From Magnetococcales bacterium (GTDB taxonomy: Bacteria > Pseudomonadota > Magnetococcia > Magnetococcales > JADFYX01): DNA of 11,422 nt. The notes below the pieces were generated by a model. The model was not told the DNA's origin and made no database searches. It saw only the letters and a list, made by a program, of their open reading frames with translations. Below, in pieces: positions 1-7,500 of the stretch. The translations under genes and the position numbers were made by a program. Positions within the stretch are counted from its first letter, which is position 1. Each line of letters starts with the position of its first letter. The stretch spans positions 1 to 11,422 of the forward strand of contig JADFYX010000059.1 of the NCBI GenBank assembly GCA_015232795.1, read 5' to 3'.

Positions 1-2
1 CA

Positions 3-560
3 AAAGCCGCCATAAAAGTTGCCGACAACAAAGCTGAAAACCGAGCCAGCCATTTTATCCGCCCACCTTTTGCTGTGCGAGAGTTGGATTTTCTCTTGCT
101 GTGCAGCCGTTGTGATAAATGTATTGCAGCGTGCGAACCAAAAGTTCTGTTTAATTTATCACCCCGTCTCGGAGCGCAAGTTGTAAATACCCCGGTTATG
201 GACCTGCTAAATAAGGGGTGTGTAATGTGTGAAGGGTGGCCCTGTGTCACGGTCTGTGAGCCAAAAGCTTTAGTGCTGCCCCAAAAGAGTGATACCGATG
301 ATGAAGAAACAAACCCTCCCCTGCCTAAATTTGCCCAAATAACCATAACTAAAACCACATGTTTGCCTTATTCTGGCCCAGAGTGTGGTGCCTGTAAATC
401 TGTCTGTCCCGTTCCCGGTGCTTTGATTATGGACGGTCCAAGGCCACAAATTAATTCTGATCTATGTACTGGCTGTGCTCTTTGCCGGGTTGCGTGTATA
501 GTAGAACCAAAGGCAGTAATGGTGAGTTCTCTGCCTAATACACCGCCATTAGAGAGTTAA
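3..560 (+). CDS. NapF/NapG-like ferredoxin with four [4Fe-4S] motifs, 5' partial
   Basis: This is an iron-sulfur electron-transfer protein whose N-terminus lies outside the window. The frame is open from position 3 to the TAA at 560, so the GTG at 75 is an internal valine and not the start. The residues before it (RPPFAV then ELDFLLLC) match the conserved RPP-A-x-E-x-x-FL-x-x-C entry of NapF-type ferredoxins. Sixteen cysteines form four clusters. Counting the GTG codon as residue 1, they are C10/13/16/20 (C-x2-C-x2-C-x3-C), C49/52/57/61 (C-x2-C-x4-C-x3-C, like NapG/MauM), C96/104/107/111 (C-x7-C-x2-C-x3-C) and C131/134/137/141. The usual proline after the last cysteine survives only in cluster 3; clusters 1 and 2 have Glu there and cluster 4 has Ile. 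No nitrate reductase gene is visible, so the partner is unknown. It could equally be a generic polyferredoxin. The downstream kinase starts 15 bp after the stop, which suggests co-transcription. Confidence 0.85.
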   Translation, partial: KAAIKVADNKAENRASHFIRPPFAVRELDFLLLCSRCDKCIAACEPKVLFNLSPRLGAQVVNTPVMDLLNKGCVMCEGWPCVTVCEPKALVLPQKSDTDDEETNPPLPKFAQITITKTTCLPYSGPECGACKSVCPVPGALIMDGPRPQINSDLCTGCALCRVACIVEPKAVMVSSLPNTPPLES

Positions 561-575
561 CAGGTAGAAAGTGGT

Positions 576-1574
576 ATGTCTGCAAGTAAAGAAAAACAAC
601 CATATCAAGACCTTGGTCCTGATATGATACTTGATGCTGTGGAGAGTGCTGGCTATCGTTGTGATGGTACACAACTGGCTTTAAACAGTTATGAAAATCG
701 GGTTTATCAAGTTGGTATAGAGGATTCTGCGCCTCTGGTTGTGAAATTTTATCGCCCTAACCGCTGGAGTGATGCAACTATTTTAGAAGAGCATCTTTTT
801 AGCCAGGAGTTGGCTGATTTAGAGATAACCGCTGTTCCTCCTCTGATAGATCAATCCGGTAAAACACTGCACAGTTATAAAACATTTCGTTTTGCCCTCT
901 ATCCCAAACGGGGAGGACGTGCGCCGGAGTTGGAAAATCCTGATACTTTGGCACAGTTGGGGCGTTTTATGGGACGTATTCATGCTGTAGGTTCTAGCCG
1001 TGATTTCAATTATCGTCCCCATTTAAATATTGCTAGTTTTGGTGTTGAACCTCGGCAGTTTCTTCTCGATAGTGGTTTTATTCCCCTGGAGATGGTAAAT
1101 CCTTACCAAACCCTTACCGCAGATCTTTTGCTGCAAATACAGGAAAGTTATGAGAGGGCAGGGAGTGTAACAACCATTCGACTGCATGGAGATTGCCACA
1201 GTGGTAATATCCTTTGGACCGACACTGGTCCCCATTTTGTCGATTTTGATGATGCCCGTATGGGACCAGCTATACAGGATCTCTGGATGTGCCTGTCTGG
1301 AGAGAGAGAAGAGAGAGCTCTGCAACTTGCCCATCTATTAAACGGTTATTTGCAGTTTGCCGATTTCAACCCCCGTGAACTACATTTAATTGAAGCTCTA
1401 CGCACCCTGCGTATGATGCACTATGCTGCCTGGATCGCCAGACGTTGGAATGATCCTGCTTTTCCCAGAGTATTCCCATGGTTTAACGGACCCCGTTACT
1501 GGGATGACTATATGCTCTCACTGCGTGAACAGTCAGCTTTGATGAATGAGATGCCGTTAGAGTGGAAGTTATAA
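576..1574 (+). CDS. srkA: Stress response kinase A (SrkA/YihE/RdoA family)
   Basis: This is a cytoplasmic Ser/Thr protein kinase of the APH/choline-kinase fold. In E. coli SrkA is Cpx-regulated and protects stressed cells from death. The 332 residues are close to the 328 of the E. coli protein. Visible motifs are K57 in LVVKFYRP (ATP-binding lysine), the catalytic loop RLHGDCHSGNILW at 202-214 (D206 catalytic, N211 metal ligand) and FVDFDDARMGPAIQDLWM at 221-238 (D223 as the DFG-like metal ligand). The latter two are nearly identical to the E. coli signatures. The ATG at 576 gives the expected N-terminus, but only a weak AGG (562-564) lies upstream, so translation may be partly coupled to the ferredoxin gene. 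E. coli srkA lies next to dsbA; here no dsbA follows. Instead the gene ends 3 bp from the stop of a convergent giant gene. No key residue is missing. Confidence 0.95.
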   Translation: MSASKEKQPYQDLGPDMILDAVESAGYRCDGTQLALNSYENRVYQVGIEDSAPLVVKFYRPNRWSDATILEEHLFSQELADLEITAVPPLIDQSGKTLHSYKTFRFALYPKRGGRAPELENPDTLAQLGRFMGRIHAVGSSRDFNYRPHLNIASFGVEPRQFLLDSGFIPLEMVNPYQTLTADLLLQIQESYERAGSVTTIRLHGDCHSGNILWTDTGPHFVDFDDARMGPAIQDLWMCLSGEREERALQLAHLLNGYLQFADFNPRELHLIEALRTLRMMHYAAWIARRWNDPAFPRVFPWFNGPRYWDDYMLSLREQSALMNEMPLEWKL

Positions 1575-1577
1575 AGA

Positions 1578-4500
1578 TCAACGAGTTAAGGTAACTTTGC
1601 CTGTTGATATAGAAATGCCACTTATAAGGTCAGGGAAGAAATAGTCCACATCCTGGCTTGTGGGAATATCTTGTCCGCCAAAGAATGTAAGGCCATCATC
1701 AGAAAGAGTTGTAATAAAAGAGTTATATTTTGTTATTAACTCGGCAACGGTAAATTGTAGGTTGGGTGTTAGAAGCGAATCTTCAACCAATACATCTACA
1801 TACGAATTAGTAGTGTCAAACGATAAAGTTGTTCCGCTGACCTCTGGAACAATACGAAAACGGACACCAGCCGTATAATTATCATTGGCATATGGCAATA
1901 GCGCACTTGCAACGCTAAACAGTGAGGTTGCCTCTGTCTGAACTGTGGCAGGTAGACGATTATAAAGAGTATCAATGACCCCCACCTCTACTGTAGCAAT
2001 AATCTCAGATGACGATACTAAATCTATATGAAACTGTTTAATAATATCAGTTAATGTATCGGTAACTTCTCCTCCAGAGGATATCTGCTGACCTACCTTG
2101 CCGATAATCAAACTCTCCAACTCAGTTTCAGTAAGATCAACCGTTACACCACTGCTGGCAGCATCAAGGGTATTATAGATAGTGGTATAGGTATCCTTGG
2201 CGGCTGCTAACATTGCCTCTACTGAAAGGTGGCTTTCAGGTATATCCTCAACAGTAAAGCCACCAATTGAGAGTGTGAAAGTTTCGCTTATGGTAAATCC
2301 ACCACTATCGGTTGAGGTAATTGATATCTCGAAAACACCAAATACAGAACCGTCCGAATCGTTTATATAAAGTTGATCACCATCTATATAAAATGAATTG
2401 GCATAATCTGTTAACAGGGGATAATCACCCATAAACGTTACCGAATTAATAGTGTAGGTAAATGTATCTCCTTCATCGGCATCAGTTGTTGAGAGGGTTC
2501 CTATTGGAGTATTGGTTGCCCTATCCATAAACGGCAGCACATTACTGCTTAATAATAAAGCTGTTGGGGTAGAGCCAGCATCGACAATGGAAATGGTAAA
2601 GGTTTCTGATATAGAGCCACCAGAATCTGTTGCGGTTACCTCAACATAGTATGAAGATTTTGTTGATGTATCTAATGTTACACCTGCCTTGAGTAGCAGT
2701 GTATCCCCAGATATTTCAAAAGAGTCCTCATCTATTCCCCCCGTCACTGTGAATACATGTACCCGATTTGCCTCAAGGACATCAATGTCCGTAGCGGTCA
2801 GTGTACCAACAGTTGTAACGGTGGTTGTATCGACATTTGACCAAATTTTATTGTTGGATAGCTCAATATCCGTCGGGGGATCGTTTGCATCGTTGACTGT
2901 TATGGTAAACCTATCCGTTGTTCCTTCGGCATCAGAAGCAGACACGGTGATGAGGTATGATTCACCATCCTCATAGTTAGGCGAAAAACCGGCAGCAGTC
3001 CAGAGTTCATCATCATTTTTAATTTCAAAATTATTGCTGGCTGAGTCGGTACCCAAGGTAAAGACAATGTTTTCTCCTTCAGAGCCGTCACTTGTGAATA
3101 TGTAGAGCTGTCCAACCTTGGTCTGGACAGTAATATTTTCGTTTATGGTGTCCCCAGTAAGGATAATTGCTGAACTATCGGGTATAATAAAGGTCAAACT
3201 TTGTTTGCGCATGCTTGGGAAGGCCATGATTTCCCATACATAAGTACCAGCCTTCAATGTGATGTTAGGTATAACCGTACATGTGGTTGAACTGGCGCAA
3301 CCTGCTTCGCTAGGAGTATAATTTTTTCTAAACAGAGCACTGGTTGTCGTGTTGTTTTTAAACATCTTAACCCGATAGTTTGAGGAGTTGACAATCGCAG
3401 TCCAGATATAAGATGGATTTGTTGTGTATATGATACCTTCTGGGGAGATAGCAAAATCACCAACTTCAGGGGGGCTAGCATCGGCTATGGTAAATGATAG
3501 CGATGACGAGACTGTTGCATAATTTCCGGTAACATCGCTGTAAGATTGCACCGTCCAACTATAATTACCATCATCCAAATTGATAAAATTAAGAGAGCAG
3601 AAAGCCCTGCCTTTCGCACAAGAAGCTGTAGATGCAGTAGTTGTATAGTTGCTTACTTCTGTACCATTGGAGTCTAAAACAACCAGTTTATAGTGGGTCG
3701 CATCTTCTGCTGAGGTCCAGGAAAAGGTCGGTGCACTGGTATCTACAGTACCGTTAGGAGATATAGGTGTGGCTCCTCCAGCATCGAAGGCAGTCTCAGA
3801 TATGGTAAAGGTGGTTGTAGTGGTTGTGCTGGATCTGTTGTTATCAGAATCAGATGCCAGAACCGACCATGTACCCTCTCCAGTTGGGAATTTTACCTCT
3901 GGGGTTATATCACAGGTGCCAGTGCCAGAGGCGCAGTTGGCCTGAGATGCTGTCATGCTGCCGGAAATAATCGTTGTACCTGTTGAGTCGATAATAGTAA
4001 CAAAATAATCTGTAGCACCAGCAACTGCTGTCCAGATAAATGTTGGGGAAACCGTTGTGGATTCTGCCGAGCTGTTTGGGGAAACGATAACAGGGGCATC
4101 AAGGGTGCTTAGAATAGTGGTAAAAGTTCCAGAGCCATAATTACCTTCTGGGTCAACAGTGACCGACCAGTTAATAATACCAATGCCCACATCTGTAGTA
4201 GGTGTCACATAGCAACTACCACTGCCATCGCTACAGTTTACCTCTGCTGGTGTATATGACTGGTTGATAAGCTCAGTTCCTGAAGAGTTGGAGACCTTCA
4301 GAGTATACCCTTCTGCATTGCTAATAGCTTCCCATGTATAGGTAGGAGTTGTATCGGTAACTGCACTGCCTGAAGGGGCGGTCAGAATTACCTCCATATA
4401 TGTGGTAATGCTTAAACTATCTGCTGCTGTTCCGGTTAGATCATCGGTACTGTTATATGGCACAACAGTCCACGAATAGGTTTTGTTGTCGGCTAAATGA

Positions 4501-7500
4501 TCGGTGGGTGTTATGGTACATGTTCCTGACCCCACAGAGCAGCCCAACTCCGCCACACTATATTTTCTACTTATAACGGTAGAAGAACCGATTTTCACCA
4601 GCAAAGTGTAGTGGGTGCTGTATGTTGAGGCGTTCCAACTGTATGTTGGGATTAAGGTTTTTATTGTTCCTGATGGAGAAATTAGCGTTGGTAATCCCGG
4701 TGTAGTATCGGTTTTTTTAACGGTAAAGCTGACTGCTGTTGATTTTGTACCTGTAAGGGCATCGGTACTGTTATAGGGTAGTAGTGTCCAAGAGTAGCTC
4801 GCACCATCAGTCAATGTCTGGTCTGGTGTAATTGAGCAGGTTCCTGACCCTACTGAACAGCCCAACTGGCTGACATTGTATTTGGTGCTGAAAAGAGTAC
4901 CGGCACTGCTATTTAGGGTTAACGTATAGTCAGTGCTATTTACAGTAGCAGCCCAACTATAAGTTGGTGTTGTTGATGAAGTGGTTCCTGAAGGCAGTGA
5001 AGGAGTTGGTGTTCCCGGTACATTGCTTGAGAGAGCCACGGTGAAACTAACAGTAGATGAGTCAGTTCCTGTTATAACGTCAACACTGTTATAAGGGGTG
5101 ACTTTCCAAGAGTAGGTCAACCCATCTGTAAGATCCGTATTAGGGGTAATAGAACATGTGCCGGAGCCTACCGAACAGCCTAGATCTCCCACACTGTATT
5201 TATGTGATAGCAGAGTCCCTGAACTGTTAGATATAGTCAGGGTATAATGTGTACTGTTTGTAGTGCCAGACCAACTGTACGTCGGGTTTATAGTTGTTGT
5301 AGAAATTGAGGGTGCTATCAGGGTCGGTGTGACAGGTACATTTACCCCCACCCTAAAGCTGACTTTACTAGAAGTGGTGCCAGAAACGTCAGTGGTGGAG
5401 TTATATGGTGTAATAGACCAGGTATAGTCAGTATTATCAGTTAGAACTGTAGTTAATGTTGTTGAGCAGGTTCCTGCCCCTACGCTGCAGCCCAACTCCG
5501 CAGCACTATATTCTTGGCTGATATTTGTGCCATCATCACTGTTTACAACCAGTGTGTAGTGGGTGCTGTTTGCTGTTGCTGCCCAACTGTAGGTTGGGGT
5601 CGAGTCGGTAATATTACCAATGGGTGCTATAGGTGCCGGTGTCTCTGGGGTTGTGTCTGCGACATCAACTGTAAAACTCACAGCACTGGAGATGATTCCT
5701 GTTAAATTATCGGTACTGTTATAAGGCAACAAGGTCCATGAATAGGTCTTGGTATCAGTTAATACAGTTGTTGGGGTTACTGAACAGGTTCCTGTTCCTA
5801 CACCGCAGCCCAACTCGCTTGTGCTATATTGTTGGGTGTGAACGGCTGCACCTAAACTGTCTGTCACTACCATTGTGTAGTTGGTGCTGTATTTAGAAGC
5901 TGCCCAACTGTAGGTAGGTGTCGTTAAGGATGTCGTAACAGAAGGCAAAAGCGGTATTGGTGTTTTCGGGGTGCTGAGAGTTACCGTAAACCCATAGGCA
6001 GCCGATACATTTCCTGTTGTTGCGCTATCGCTATTATAGGGTTGCAATGTCCAGGTATAGGTTTCACCGTTGGTAAGTGTGGTGCTAGGCTTGATAAAAC
6101 AGGTGCCAGACCCCACAGAACAGCCCAACTCACTGGTACTGTATTGTTGGTTTATTACTTTGTTGGATGAACTATCTTTTACTACAAGGATATAGTCGGT
6201 ACTATATTGAGTAGCCAACCAACCATAAGATGGGGTTGTGGTATTAGTTGCGCCAATAGGAGTGAGAGGGGTTGGGGTTGTGGGTGTGTTTACTGTTATT
6301 TTTACGGTAAAATTCACACTGCTAGATATGGTTCCAGTAACCGGGCCATCACTGTTTGATGGTAGTAGAGTCCAGGAATAGCTAGTGCCGTCTGTCAGGA
6401 TTACCGATGGATTAATGGAGCAGGTTCCTGAACCTTCTGTACACCCTAAATCGCTAATATTATATGTTTGATTTATAATAGTTGATGAGCCATCGGTGAC
6501 AACCAACGTATAGTCGGTACTGTTTTGTGTAGCTCCCCAGCTAAAGGTTGGTGTTAAGGTTGTAGCGGTTCCTGATGGTGAACTTGGTGTTGGAGTCCCC
6601 GGTACAATTTGCACGCTGAAATTTGTATCGTTGGATATGGTTCCAGTAAGGGAGCCATCGCTATTAAAGGGCAATAGGGTCCAAGAATAGTCTTCTCCAT
6701 TATTAAGGGTCACATCTGGGGTAATGGAGCAGGTTCCTGATCCCACTTCACAACCTAGATTTGTAGTGCTATACGATTTATTTATAACAACATTGTTAGA
6801 ACCATCTTTTACAACCAAGACATAATCGGTGCTATATTTAGTAGCACTCCAGGTGTATGTCGGTGTTTTATTAGTGATATTACCAATAGGTGATGTTGGT
6901 GTCGGTGTTGTCGGGGTGTTGAGTGCCACGGTAAAAGTGGCCTTTTCGGATAGCTGCCCACTTAGGGAGTCTGTGCTGTTATATGCCTGTAGCGTCCATG
7001 TATAAGATGAACCTGTAGATAGGGTTACATCTGGTGTTATGGAACAGGTGCCTGATCCATTGGAACAGCCCAATTCACTGATACTATACTGCTTGTTTAT
7101 TAAAGTAGCACTGCTAGAGGTAAGCTTAAGGGTATAGTGGGTGCTATTTTCAGTTGCATCCCATTTGTAGGTCGGTGTGGTATCAGAGGTAGTCTCAATA
7201 GGTGACTTTTGCGTTGGGGTCCCCGGCAAGCTAATTGCCGTATTAACAGTAAAGTTGATAGCACTGGACTCCGTTCCTGCGGAAGTTGTCCACGGCTTTA
7301 TGTACCAACTGTAACTACTGTCGGAAAAAATAATGTCAGGTTTGTAACTACAGCTAGTTGCGGCATTGTTACAATTTGCCGATGCCGCAGTATACCATTT
7401 TTTGTGAATATCTGAGCCGATATTGTTAATGATCCGTAGTTGGTAATAGGTTGCCCCTGATGTGGCACTCCATTTAAAAGTTGGAGATGATTCTGTAATT

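Noticed and set aside
75..77. GTG as the start codon of the ferredoxin gene
   Set aside because: The frame is open to the window edge and the codons before it encode the conserved RPPFAV segment, so it is an internal valine in a 5'-truncated gene.
2689..2976. Plus-strand Val/Ser-rich reading frame within the giant gene
   Set aside because: It is an antisense shadow of the cadherin-like coding region with no ribosome binding site.
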